Source of the DNA: Phytohabitans suffuscus
GTDB taxonomy: Bacteria > Actinomycetota > Actinomycetes > Mycobacteriales > Micromonosporaceae
DNA: 64,000 nucleotides
Direction of reading: 5' to 3'
Assembly: GCF_011764565.1 (NCBI RefSeq)
Contig: NZ_AP022871.1
Span: 9,176,320 to 9,240,319 of the forward strand
Part shown: positions 17,527-27,152 of the stretch, in pieces
How positions within the stretch are numbered: the first letter of the stretch is position 1
Layout: every line of letters begins with the position of its first letter
Program-made: the position numbers and the translations under genes
Notes under the pieces: generated by a model
The model's input: only the letters and a program-made list of their open reading frames with translations
What the model was told of the DNA's origin: nothing
Database searches by the model: none

Positions 17527-20500
17527 ATGCCCGTCCTCCCCACCAACGGCTGCGGCGCCTGCTGGCCACCGGCGTCGCCGCCACCCTCGTCACGGTGGCC
17601 CCCGCGTGGGGTGGGCCATCCCCGGCGCGGCCGCCCCGGCCGGTCCCACCGCCGCGGGCGACCCACTCACCCTCTGGTACGACGAGCCCGCCACGAACTG
17701 GGAGACCCAGGCGCTGCCCATCGGCAACGGCGCGCTGGGCGGCATGGTGTTCGGCGGGGTGGCCACCGAGACCGTGCAGTTCAACGAGAAGACACTGTGG
17801 ACCGGCGGGCCCGGCTCCGCGCAGGGGTACAACTTCGGCAACTGGACCTCGCCCCGACCCGGCGCCATCGAGCAGGTGCAACGCGACCTCGACGCGCGGC
17901 TGCGGATCCCCCCGCAGGAGGTGGCCAACCGGCTCGGGCAGCCCAAGAGCGGCTTCGGGTCGTACAACACGTTCGGTGACCTGACCCTCCGGCTGCCCGC
18001 CGACCCGGGTGCCGTGCGGGACTACCGGCGCGAGCTGGACATCGCCAACGCGGTCGCCCGGGTGTCCTACGTGGACGACGGTGTGCGCTACACCCGCGAG
18101 TACTTCGCGAGCGAGCCGGACGGCGTGCTCGTCGTGCGGGTCAGCGCGGACCAGCCCGGCAAGGTCGGCTTCACGGCCGCCGTGACCGCGCCCGACAACC
18201 GTTCCAAGAGCACCACCGCCGCGGGCGGGCGGATCACGTTCGTCGGGGCGCTCAACGACAACAAGCTCAGGTTCGAGAGCCAGATCCAGGTACGCAACGA
18301 GGGCGGCTCGCGCGCCGACAACGCCGACGGCACGGTCACGGTCAGCGGCGCGGACGCGGCCGTCGTGATCCTGGGGGCGGGTACCGACTACGCCGACCGG
18401 TACCCGTCCTACCGGGGTCCCGACCCGCACGCCGCCGTCACCGCCAGGGTCGACGGCGCCGCCGCGAAGTCCTACGAGGACCTGCTCTCCGCCCACCGCG
18501 CCGACTACCGCGAGCTCTTCGACCGGGTGTCGCTCGACATCGGACAGTCGATGCCCGGGGTACCCACCGACGAGCTGCTCAAGTCGTATGTGGACGGCGG
18601 CACCCCGGCCGACAAGGCACTGGAGGCGCTCTTCTTCCAGTACGGGCGCTACCTGCTCATCGCCTCGTCCCGGGACGGCTCGCTCCCGGCCAACCTGCAG
18701 GGCGTGTGGAACAACTCGACGAACCCGCCGTGGGACGCCGACTACCACGTCAACATCAACCTGCAGATGAACTACTGGCCGGCCGAGACCACGAACCTGT
18801 CGGAGACCACCGGACCGCTCTTCGACTACGTCGACGCGATGGTCCCGCCCGGCCGCCACACGGCCCAGTACATGTACGGCAACCGCGGCTGGGTCGTCAA
18901 CAACGAGACCAACCCGTACGGCTTCACCGGGCTGCACAGCTACCCGGCGTCGTTCTGGTTCCCCGAGGCGGGCGCGTGGCTCGCGCTGCACTACTGGGAG
19001 CACTACCAGTTCACAAAGGACACGGCGTTTCTGCGCGAGCGGGCGTACCCGCTGATGCGGGAGCTGACCGAGTTCTGGCTGGACGAGCTCGTCGTCGACC
19101 CGCGCGACGGCAAGCTGGTCGTCTCGCCGAGCTTCTCCCCCGAGAACGGCGAGTTCACCGCGGGCGCCTCGATGTCGCAGCAGATCGTGTGGAGCCTGTT
19201 CAGCAACCTGCTGGAGGCGGGCAAGGCGCTCGGTGGCGACGGGCCGTTCCGCAACGAGGTCAAGGCCGCACTCGGACGGCTCGACCCCGGCACGCGGATC
19301 GGCTCCTGGGGACAGCTGCAGGAGTGGAAGGGTGACTGGGACAGCCCCACCGACCAGCACCGGCACGTCTCGCACCTGTTCGCCCTGCACCCGGGCAACC
19401 AGATCGCCCCGCTCACCGATCCCGAGTACGCGGCGGCCGCGAAGGTCTCGCTGACCGCGCGCGGCGACGGCGGCACCGGCTGGAGCAAGGCCTGGAAGAT
19501 CAACTTCTGGTCCCGCCTACTGGACGGCGACCACGCCCACAAGATGCTGAGCGAGCAGCTCCGCTTCAGCACACTTTCCAACTTGTGGGACACCCACCCG
19601 CCGTTCCAGATCGACGGCAACTTCGGCGCCACCGCCGGGGTCGCGGAGATGCTGCTGCAGAGCCACACCGGCGACGTGAACGTACTGCCGGCCCTGCCCG
19701 GTGCGTGGCCGGACGGGGAGGTCAAGGGCCTGCGGGCACGCGGCGACATCACAGTGGACACGCGGTGGGCCAGCGGTGCGGCGCGGGAGATCGCGGTCAC
19801 CGCCGGCACGACCGGTGAGGTGAAGCTGCGCAACCCGCTGTTCGCCGGGCCGTACCAGCTCGTCGACACCACCACCGGCCGCAAGGTGCAGGCGGAGCGG
19901 AGCGGTGAGCGGATCACGTTCACCGCGCGCAAGGGCCACCGGTACGTCGCCACCGCGCAGGTGGGTGTGGCCGTGTCGGCGCCGTCCACTCTGGAGGTCG
20001 GCGACTCGGCCCCGGTGACCGTGACGGTGGCCGCCGCCGCGAACGTCCCGCCGTCGACCCTGCGGCTGGTGGTTCCGCAGGGCTGGACGGTCCGTCCGGG
20101 CACGATGCAGGTGCCGCGCCTCAAGGCGGGTGACTCGCAGGTGTACCGCTTCACGGTGACCGTCACCGACGCCGCGGCACCCGGCGACGCCCGGCTGTCG
20201 GCACGGCTCGTCGGCCCCGACTGGCGCTCGGCCGGCCACGCCACGGTACGGCTGCCCGTGCCGCCGCCCTGCCCGATCCCCGACCCGGCGCGGCCCCTCG
20301 TCGCGTGGGACCCGGCGAGCGGCGACACCGTGGAGGACGCCTCGCCGTACCACCGGGACGCGACCGTCCAGGGTGGAGCGGCGTACGCGACCGGCGGCCC
20401 GACGCCGAGCGCGCTGGTGCTCGACGGCAACCGCTTCCTGCGCACCGCGCCGACGACGCTGGGGTACCTGCCGAAGGCCACGTTCGCGGCCGAGGTGAAG

Positions 20501-20899
20501 GCGACGACGAGCGGCAGCTACCGCCGGCTCTTCGACTCCCAGCCCAGCGGCGACCCGGGCACCGACGGCGTGCTGATCGACCTGACCCCGTCCAACCAGG
20601 TCCGGTTCATCGGCGCGGGCCAGGGCGTCACGACCGGCGCGGTGGTGCCCACGGGCCGGTACGTCGACGTCGTGGTCACCCTCGACGAGGGCGACCTGAC
20701 CGTCTACCTCGACGGCCGGGTGGCGGCGACGGCCCAGGTGGGTCCGGCCATCTTCGGATGCAACAACCGCGAGCTGCGGTTCGCGGCGGACCAGGGCGGC
20801 GGGCAGCGCCTGACCGGTGAGGTTGACCGCATGGCCATCTTCCCGTCGGCCCTGTCGGCGGCGGACGTGGGCAGGTGGCAGGCGCTCGCGTTCGGCTGA
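17527..20899 (+). CDS. secreted GH95 alpha-L-fucosidase/galactosidase with NEW3 and LamG-like domains
   Basis: The ATG at 17527 follows AGGAG. Two bases appear missing within the first 90 nucleotides (near 17541 and 17611); restoring them gives a signal peptide (RLRRLLATGVAATLVTVAPA). The catalytic region (about residues 45-800) has the GH95 landmarks WETQALPIGNGALGGMVFGG, NLQGVWNNSTNPPWDADYHV, NINLQMNYWPAE, SFSPENGEF, HRHVSHLFALHPG and FQIDGNFGATAGVAEMLLQS. Asn and Glu residues in these segments form the inverting active site. A NEW3-type Ig domain (about 815-910) and a C-terminal concanavalin-like domain (about 925-1120) follow. GH95 enzymes release alpha-1,2-fucose or alpha-L-galactose from glycans such as xyloglucan. 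A strong terminator follows. Confidence 0.92.
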
Positions 20900-20910
20900 C
20901 CGTCCGTTGT

Positions 20911-20948
20911 GGAGCGGCCGTGGTGGCTCACCCCGCCACGGCCGCTCC
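20911..20948 (+). terminator. rho-independent-type hairpin after GH95
   Basis: Perfect 13-bp arms, GGAGCGGCCGTGG at 20911-20923 and the complement at 20936-20948, with a 12-base loop, 12 bases after the stop. Confidence 0.8.
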
Positions 20949-20990
20949 TTCACCCCGCTGCTCGGCGCACGCGCCCCGGCTGGTACGTCA

Positions 20991-21568
20991 TCATGGCGGG
21001 GCTCCCTGGTCCGTCGGCTCGACCGGGCGGTAGCGGGCGTCGTCGCCGAACTCCAGGTAGGAGTAGTACCACGAGGAAGAACCAGTCGCCGCAGCCGTAG
21101 TCGACCAGGGGCAGGCGGCCGTCGAGCCACGGGACGCGAGGTAGGTCTCGGCCAGCCGCTCGTACCGCGCCTCGTACGCCGGGTCGGACTCCAGTCGGGC
21201 CACGTGCTCGTCCCAGTCGTCGGGCTGGCCGGCCAGCTCGCCGAAGTCGACGTCCGCCGACAGTGGACAGTCGCGGCCGAGGGCGGACAGGTCGCCGAAG
21301 AGGCCCTCCATGCGTTCGAGCGCCTCGCCGAGCGGGAGCACACCCCGGTAGGGACCGGCGCCGCCGTCGCCGACGGCGGTCACGAAATGCCGGTACCCCT
21401 CGGAAGCGGGACCCCGATGGCGCGCTCCGCGCGGCCGAGAGTGGCCGGGTCGACCGGCTCGCGCAGCCGGTATCCGTGTGCCGCGCTGGCCAGCGACGGC
21501 GCCGCGGCCGGCCCGCGGGCGGCCAGCGTCGCGGGCGCCTCGCGCACCCAGGCGACGTCCAACGTCAC
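20991..21568 (-). CDS. SMI1/KNR4 (SUKH) family protein (three apparent frameshifts)
   Basis: Pieced together from a GTG at 21568: MTLDVAWVREAPATLAARGP, RAIGVPLP, then SEGYRHFVTAVGDGGAGPYR and GVLPLGEALER, then DGRLPLVDYGCGDWFFLVV and the end LEFGDDARYRPVEPT. The order and the motifs (xYRxFVTxVGDGGAGP, PLVDYGCGDWFFLV) are those of SUKH proteins, which act as immunity proteins to polymorphic toxins or as protein-interaction modules. One missing base each near 21400, 21137 and 21065 restores a single frame. No toxin gene is adjacent. Three breaks in under 600 bp leave open true decay. Confidence 0.65.
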
Positions 21569-21745
21569 GGAGCCGACGGCGGGGCCCGGCGCACCCCGAG
21601 CCCGGACGCGCCGCGTGGCCCGACCCGGCCCTGACCAGCGCGGTCCACGTGCTCGCGGGTGGGTCGCTGATCAGGCTGTGCCTGGCGGTGCGCACCTGTG
21701 GACGCCGAGCACGGTCCCCTCGCCGCCGCCAGGGGCCGAGGGTCC

Positions 21746-23359
21746 TCAGTGGACCCGCTGGCCGTCCACATACGTGTGCACGACGCGCGCCCGGTCGATC
21801 TCCTCGGCCGGGCCGGCGAACGGGTCGCGGTCGAGCGCCACCAGGTCCGCCGCGAGCCCCACCTCGAGGGCGCCGCAGACACGCTCCTGGTGGGTGACCC
21901 AGGCGCTGCCCGCCGTGTACGCGGTGAGCGCCGTCGACAGGTCGAGCGCCTGCTCCGGCAGGAACGGCGGCTCCGACTCCCCCGGCGCCACCCGGGTCAC
22001 CGCCACCTTCACGCCCCACAGCGGGTCGGGGCTGCTGACCGGCCAGTCACTGCCGGCCGCGAGGTGCGCGCCGGCGCGGTGCAGGTCGCCGAACGGGTAC
22101 TGCCGCGCGGCGAGCCCCTCCCCGAGGAACGGGATCGTGAGCTCGTCCATCTGCGGCTCGTGGCAGGCCCACAGCGGCTGCATGTTGGCGGCCGCCCCAA
22201 GTCGCGCGAAGCGTGCCACGTCGGCGGGCTGTACGACCTGGAGGTGGGCGAGGTGGTGCCGGCCACCGCCCGGCCCGTTGCGGGTGCGGGCCGCCTCGAC
22301 CGCGTCGAGGGCCTCGCGGACGGCCCGGTCGCCGAGCGCGTGGAAGTGCACCTGGAAGCCCTCGGCGTCGAGGCGGGTCACGTACTCGCGCAGCGCCTCG
22401 GGGTCCACGAAGGACAGTCCGGCGTTGCCGGTGGCGTGGCCGTGCGCGTCGCGGTACGGCCGGGTCATCGCGGCGGTGAAGTTCTCCGCGACGCCGTCCA
22501 GCATGATCTTCACGGCCGGGGTGCTGAAGCGGCGGCCGGTGGTGCGTCGTTCGCGCAGGTCGTCGAGCTGGTCCAGGCCGCGCTCGCGGTCCCACCACAG
22601 CGCGCCGGTCACCCGTGCCCGCAGCCGGCCGTCGGCGTCGGCGCGCAGGTAGGTGGCGAGCGGGTCGGGCTGGCCCAGGTAGGAGCCGACGATCGCGTCC
22701 TGCCACCCGGTGACGCCGAGGGCGAACAGGTGCCGCTGCGCCAGGTCGAACGCGGTGTCCAGGTCGCGCTCGGTGAGCTCCGGCAGCAACCGGCCGACCA
22801 GCAGCGCGGCGCCCTCGTGCAGCATGCCGGTGGGCGTGCCGTCGGGGTCGCGCTCGACGCGGCCGTCGGGCGGGTCGGGCGTGTGCCGGTCGACTCCGGC
22901 GAGGGCGAGGGCGCGGCTGTTCACCCACGCGCCGTGGTAGTCGCGGTTGGGCAGGTACACCGGGCGGTCCGGCACGGCCTCGTCGAGCGGCTCCTTGCGT
23001 GGCGTGCCGCCCGGGAACGCCTCCATCGACCACCCGCCGCCGCGTATCCACAGCTGGTCGGGGTGGGCGGCGGCGTACGCGCGCACGCTGTCCACATATC
23101 CCGCGGCGTCGGCCTCGCGGTCGAGGGTGCAGCCGAGCAGCTGGATGCCCGCGTAGACCGGGTGGACGTGCGCGTCGGTGAAGCCGGGCAGCAGCAGGCC
23201 GCCGGCGAGGTCGACGACGGCGGTACCCGGGCCGGCGAGCTCGCCCACGTCGGGGCCGACCGCGGCGATGCGGCCGCCGCGCACCGCGACGCCGCCGGCC
23301 CGGGAGCGACCGCCCACGAAGATGGAGCCGCCGACGAAGACGAGGTCAGGGCGGGACAT
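21746..23359 (-). CDS. YtcJ-like metal-dependent amidohydrolase
   Basis: The 537-residue protein has the amidohydrolase layout: an N-terminal beta-sandwich with VVDLAGGLLLPGFTDAHVHP (metal ligands HxH), a TIM barrel with VKIMLDGVAENF, HFHALGDRAVREALDA, HLAHLQVVQP and GSDWPVSSPDP (metal Asp), and the sandwich closing GLAADLVALDRDPF. YtcJ/NfdA-type enzymes hydrolyse N-acyl or N-formyl amides; the substrate is unknown. The ATG at 23359 lies nine bases beyond the stop of the upstream ferric-reductase-like gene, so the two are probably translationally coupled. Confidence 0.9.
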   Translation of the reverse strand: MSRPDLVFVGGSIFVGGRSRAGGVAVRGGRIAAVGPDVGELAGPGTAVVDLAGGLLLPGFTDAHVHPVYAGIQLLGCTLDREADAAGYVDSVRAYAAAHPDQLWIRGGGWSMEAFPGGTPRKEPLDEAVPDRPVYLPNRDYHGAWVNSRALALAGVDRHTPDPPDGRVERDPDGTPTGMLHEGAALLVGRLLPELTERDLDTAFDLAQRHLFALGVTGWQDAIVGSYLGQPDPLATYLRADADGRLRARVTGALWWDRERGLDQLDDLRERRTTGRRFSTPAVKIMLDGVAENFTAAMTRPYRDAHGHATGNAGLSFVDPEALREYVTRLDAEGFQVHFHALGDRAVREALDAVEAARTRNGPGGGRHHLAHLQVVQPADVARFARLGAAANMQPLWACHEPQMDELTIPFLGEGLAARQYPFGDLHRAGAHLAAGSDWPVSSPDPLWGVKVAVTRVAPGESEPPFLPEQALDLSTALTAYTAGSAWVTHQERVCGALEVGLAADLVALDRDPFAGPAEEIDRARVVHTYVDGQRVH

Positions 23360-23368
23360 CACGCAACT

Positions 23369-24672
23369 TTAGGCCAGGCTGAACTTCTCGGCGTGCACCT
23401 GCCGGCGGGGGACGCCGAGCGCGCGGAGGCTGTGGACGACGGCGTCGGTCATCGCCCGCGGGCCGCAGACGTAGACGTCCCGCTGCGCGATGTCGGGGAT
23501 GGCGGCGGCGAGGTTGGCCGGCGCGAACGGGTGGTTCGGCGGGTCGCCCTCGCCGGTGCGGCCGGTCAGGACGTGCAGGTGAGCGCCGCGCGCCCTGGCG
23601 AGGGCCTGCAGCTCGGGCAGCAGCACGGCCTCCTCGGCGGTGTGGACGCGGTACAGGACGGTGGTCGGCCCGCCCGGCTCCTCCAGCAGCGCGCGGATCG
23701 GGGTGATGCCGACGCCGCCGGCGATGAGCAGCGACGCGGGGCGGGTCTGGTGGATGGTGGTGAACGCGCCGTACGGCCCCTCGACGAAGACCCGGCTGCC
23801 GACCGGCACGTGGCGCAGCGCGGCGCTGCCCTTCCCGACGGCCTTCGCGGTGAGGCGCAGTGACCGGCCGTTGGGGGCTGCGGAGAGCGAGAACGGGTTG
23901 GCCCGCCACCAGCCGTTGTGTCCGGGAAACCGCCAGATGAAGAACTGCCCGCCCGGGCCGGCAGCTTGTCGAGGTGGCGCCCCGTGACGTGGACGGAGAC
24001 GACGTTGTCCGACTCGGGGATCACCGCCGCGACCCTGAACCTGTGGTAGACGTTGCGCCACAGCGGCAGGAGCAGGCGGCCGGTGAGCAGGGCGGCCAGC
24101 ACCAGCCCCCAGACGGACCACCAGTAGACGGTGGCCCACGTGGAGTCGAACGTCGTGCCTTCGAGGGCCTGGTGCACGAGGCCGATGCCGAGCGCGACGT
24201 AGATCAGCAGGTGGAGGCCGTGCCACGCCTCGTACGGCAGGCGGCGCCGCACGTACCGGATGGAAACTGAGGCGACCACCAGGATGACGGCGGCCGCGAT
24301 CATGCCGAGGAGCGAGGCGGTGACGCCGGCCAGGCTGAGGAACGTGTCCCACGGCGGCTGCGAGGCGAGGTCGGCGTACCCGGCGATGATGAACGTGAAG
24401 TGGAGGGTGAGGGTCCAGACCAGCCCGAACCCGATCCAGCGGTGCCACACGGTGAGCCGGTCCATCCCGATCCGGCGGTCGAGCCACGGCAGGCGGGCCA
24501 CCAGCACGAGCTGCAGCATCATGATCGACGCGAGGTGGAGGCCGAAGAACTTGCCGACGGTGAGGATCTGGTTCTTGCCCTGCCCGTGGCGGATGAACAG
24601 GTACTCCACAACCAGAAGATGTGCCGCGACGGCTGTCCACAGCGCCGCCCGCGCCACCGCGCCCACAGCCAT
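23369..24672 (-). CDS. ferric-reductase-like transmembrane protein with FAD/NAD-binding domain (one apparent frameshift)
   Basis: About six transmembrane helices (residues ~5-220) carry His pairs expected to bind heme (HRWIGFGLVWTLTLHF and WHGLHLLIYVALGIGLVHQ). One base is missing near 23955, before GQFFIWRFPG. The cytoplasmic half has the FAD motif RANPFSLSAAPNG, VEGPYGAFT, GGVGITPIRALLEE and the NAD(P) motif VYVCGPRAMTDAVV. This is the architecture of FRE/NOX-type ferric reductases and bacterial ferredoxin-reductase-like membrane proteins, moving electrons from NAD(P)H to heme. The ATG at 24672 has GGGGGCG upstream. It is followed closely by the amidohydrolase and preceded by a TetR. Confidence 0.85.
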
Positions 24673-24740
24673 GACAATCGCCCCCACATGATCGGCTTCC
24701 CGGCATTGTCAGTACGAGCGGGACGGCACGGCCGGGTCAG

Positions 24741-25382
24741 TCAGTTATCCGACGTTCGCCGGCGGGCGTCCGCGGTTCGGGCGTTTCCCGCCGTTCCCGG
24801 GCGGGCGCCGGCGGTGAGGACGCTCATGACGTCGCCCAGGTAGGCGCGGCGGTCGGCGGCGGTGTCCGGCAGGACACCCTCGGTGGAGTGGGCGAGCTGG
24901 GCGTGGCCGAGGTACGCGCTGTACGCGAGCAGGGCCCGGGAGCGGGCCTCGGCGAGCGGGAAGCCGAGCCGGCTGAAGACGGTGACGATGAGCCCGACCC
25001 GCGCGCGGGTGACCCGGTCGATGGCCCGCGCCACCGCCGGCTGCCCGGCCGCGGCGAGCAGGGCGGGACCGACTCGGTCGCCCTCCGCCGCCTCGATGAC
25101 CCGCACGATGAGGGTGCGCAGCTGCCCGGCCGGGTCCTCGGTCGCGTTGGCGATCTCGTCGATCACCGCGGTCGTGGTCCGCTCCTCCCAGGCGGCGAGG
25201 GCCGCCTCCAGCAGCGCGGCGCGGTTGGGGAAGTGCCAGTAGAAGCTCCCCTTCGTGGTGCCGAGCCGGGCGGCGATGGGCTCGACGGCCACGGCGGCCA
25301 CCCCGCCCTCGGCGACTGCGGCCAGCGCCGCCTCGACCCAGTCCTCCCGCGCCAGGCGCCGCTTTCCCTCGGGCATGTACAT
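24741..25382 (-). CDS. TetR-family transcriptional regulator
   Basis: The 213-residue protein has a standard N-terminal helix-turn-helix (GGVAAVAVEPIAARLGTTKG, SFYWHFPNRAALLEAAL) and a helical ligand domain. It starts at 25382, immediately beside an inverted-repeat operator, and precedes the ferric-reductase/amidohydrolase pair on the same strand with a 68-bp gap, so it may be autoregulated with that operon or control the divergent flavoprotein. The C-terminal tail is Arg/Thr-rich. Confidence 0.92.
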   Translation of the reverse strand: MYMPEGKRRLAREDWVEAALAAVAEGGVAAVAVEPIAARLGTTKGSFYWHFPNRAALLEAALAAWEERTTTAVIDEIANATEDPAGQLRTLIVRVIEAAEGDRVGPALLAAAGQPAVARAIDRVTRARVGLIVTVFSRLGFPLAEARSRALLAYSAYLGHAQLAHSTEGVLPDTAADRRAYLGDVMSVLTAGARPGTAGNARTADARRRTSDN

Positions 25383-25399
25383 ACGCTATCGTACGGTCA

Positions 25400-25419
25400 A
25401 CCATACGCGACCGTATGGT
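25400..25419. promoter_or_regulatory. TetR operator
   Basis: ACCATACG and CGTATGGT form a perfect 8-bp inverted repeat with a 4-bp spacer, 18 bases upstream of the TetR start. A related half-site (CGTACGGT, 25390-25397) lies just beside it. Position and form fit autoregulation by the TetR. Confidence 0.75.
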
Positions 25420-25489
25420 CGCTGTGGACATTCGAGAACCTGTGGAAATCCGAGAAACCTGTGGACCTTTCGCGGGTCTGTGACCTTCA

Positions 25490-25657
25490 CGGGCCTGTGG
25501 ACCTCGCGGGCCTGTGGACCTCGCGGGCCTGTGGACCTCGCGGGCCTGTGGACCTCGCGGGCCTGTGGACCTCGCGGGCCTGTGGACCTCGCGGGCCTGT
25601 GGACCTCGCGGGCCTGTGGACCTCGCGGGCCTGTGGACCTCGCGGGCCTGTGGACGA
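25490..25657. repeat. 17-bp tandem array (ten copies)
   Basis: The unit GGGCCTGTGGACCTCGC recurs head to tail with its CCTGTGGAC core at 25494 and every 17 bases to 25647. Weaker related cores occur upstream (25439-25480). Internal copies are identical. The array lies between a TetR operator and the start of the divergent flavoprotein. It has no spacers and is not a CRISPR. Its length is not a multiple of three, so it would shift frames if translated. Confidence 0.95.
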
Positions 25658-25691
25658 TCCGAGAACCGTGGGCCGCAGTGAGCCTGTGTGG

Positions 25692-26939
25692 ATGGGGGAC
25701 GCCGTGGGATACGACGTGATCGTGGTGGGCGCGCGGGTGGCCGGGGCCGCCACGGCGCTGCTGCTGGCCCGGCGGGGGCTGCGGGTGCTCACGGTCGACC
25801 GGGCCGCCTTTCCCAGCGACACCCTCTCCTCGCACCAGATCCAGCCACCCGGCGTCGAGCGGCTGGCCCGCTGGGGCCTGCTCGACCGGCTCGGGGACGC
25901 GCCACCCACCCACCGGGTCCGCCTAGACTCGACGGCCACGGTGCTCGACGGCACGTTCCCGGGTGGCGGGGCCATCCACAGCCCGCGCCGCACGCTCCTC
26001 GACCACGCGCTCGTCGAGGCGGCGCGGGCGGCCGGCGCCGAGGTGCGCGAGCGGTGGCGGGTCGAGGATCTGGTCTGGGAGGACGGGCGGGTGGCCGGCG
26101 TCCGCGGAGGTTCGGCCGGGGGTCAACTTCGCACCGAGCGAGCCCCGCTCGTCGTGGGCGCGGACGGCAAGCGGTCGTTCGTCGCCCAGGCGGTGCGGGC
26201 CAGCGCCCGGCGGCACCACGCGCCCCGCTCGTTCGCCAGCTACACGTACTGGGCGGGCGTGCCGCTGACCGCCGGCGAGCTGCACCAGCGCGAAGGGCTC
26301 GCGGCGGCGGCCTTCCCCACCAACGGCGGCCTCACGATGGTGTACATGTCGGCGCCGCTCGCCGGCTTCGACGCGTTCCGCGCGGACGCCGAGGCCGGCT
26401 ACCTCGCGGCGCTCGACCGGTGCGGCGACCTCGGCGACCGGGTGCGGGCCGGCACCCGCGCCGAGCGGCTGCGTACGACGCCCGACCTGCCGGGCCACGT
26501 CCGGGCGGCGCACGGGCCGGGCTGGTGCCTGGTAGGTGACGCGGGCGTCACGATGGACCCGGTCTCCGCACAGGGCATCGCGAACGCACTGCGCGACGCC
26601 GAGGGGCTGGCCACCGCGATCGCGGACGGTCTGGGCGGCGTCCGCCCGCTGCGCGCGGCGCTCGCCGACCACGAGCGCGACCGCGACCGGGCGCTCCGGC
26701 CGATGTACGACTTCACGCTCCGGCTCGCGACCTACCACAGTGGACCGGCCGAGCGGCTCTTCCTGCGGGCCGTCGCGCGCCGGCGGGACCCCGCGACCGT
26801 GGAGCGCGTCTTCGGCGCGTTCGCCGGGACGGTGCCTGTGGACGAGGTCTTCGGCGCCCGCGGCGCGCTGCGCCTGGCCGCCGCCGGATTCGCCGCCGGC
26901 ATCGACGCCCGGCTCCGCACAGAGCCGTCGGCGCGGTGA
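25692..26939 (+). CDS. FAD-dependent oxidoreductase (geranylgeranyl-reductase/monooxygenase type)
   Basis: The ~415-residue protein opens with GYDVIVVGARVAGAATALLL, the FAD Rossmann motif, then TLSSHQIQPPGVERLARWGL typical of this group. The DG motif is GADGKRSFVAQAVRA and the second FAD motif is LVGDAGVTMDPVSAQGIANA. These occur in geranylgeranyl reductases and small-molecule hydroxylases; the substrate is unknown. I use the ATG at 25692; a GTG at 25704 preceded by GGGGGA is an equally good start. The gene sits just after the 17-bp array and opposite the TetR, which may regulate it. Confidence 0.85.
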   Translation: MGDAVGYDVIVVGARVAGAATALLLARRGLRVLTVDRAAFPSDTLSSHQIQPPGVERLARWGLLDRLGDAPPTHRVRLDSTATVLDGTFPGGGAIHSPRRTLLDHALVEAARAAGAEVRERWRVEDLVWEDGRVAGVRGGSAGGQLRTERAPLVVGADGKRSFVAQAVRASARRHHAPRSFASYTYWAGVPLTAGELHQREGLAAAAFPTNGGLTMVYMSAPLAGFDAFRADAEAGYLAALDRCGDLGDRVRAGTRAERLRTTPDLPGHVRAAHGPGWCLVGDAGVTMDPVSAQGIANALRDAEGLATAIADGLGGVRPLRAALADHERDRDRALRPMYDFTLRLATYHSGPAERLFLRAVARRRDPATVERVFGAFAGTVPVDEVFGARGALRLAAAGFAAGIDARLRTEPSAR

Positions 26940-27152
26940 AAACTGGCACCTTTCAAGAATCCGGGAACGACGCCGATGGATTAATACCGCGCCTTGCGAC
27001 GTCCACCGAAATGTCCGCGTAAAAAAGACAATTACGTCGCACCTCCGTCACACAACGGGTGAACGGATCGCCCACGTGTGCCCGATTACCGGATGCAGCC
27101 CGCCGAACGCCTGGTTAGCTTCATTGCACCCGCGATCAAAACGGAGGCCGTC
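26940..27152. other. AT-richer leader before the GMC oxidoreductase
   Basis: A 213-bp gap with noticeably lower GC than its flanks (GATTAATACC, GTAAAAAAGACAATTACG). It should hold the promoter of the following gene. No gene is seen. Confidence 0.45.

Noticed and set aside
20991..21568. SUKH protein as immunity half of a toxin-immunity pair
   Set aside because: No polymorphic toxin or secretion gene is adjacent; SUKH domains also occur alone.
21746..24672. Biosynthetic gene cluster around the amidohydrolase and ferric reductase
   Set aside because: No core synthase, carrier protein or RiPP precursor is near; the genes look like an ordinary redox/amidase operon.
25490..25657. Possible CRISPR array
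   Set aside because: The units are 17 bp and contiguous with no unique spacers, and no cas genes are present.
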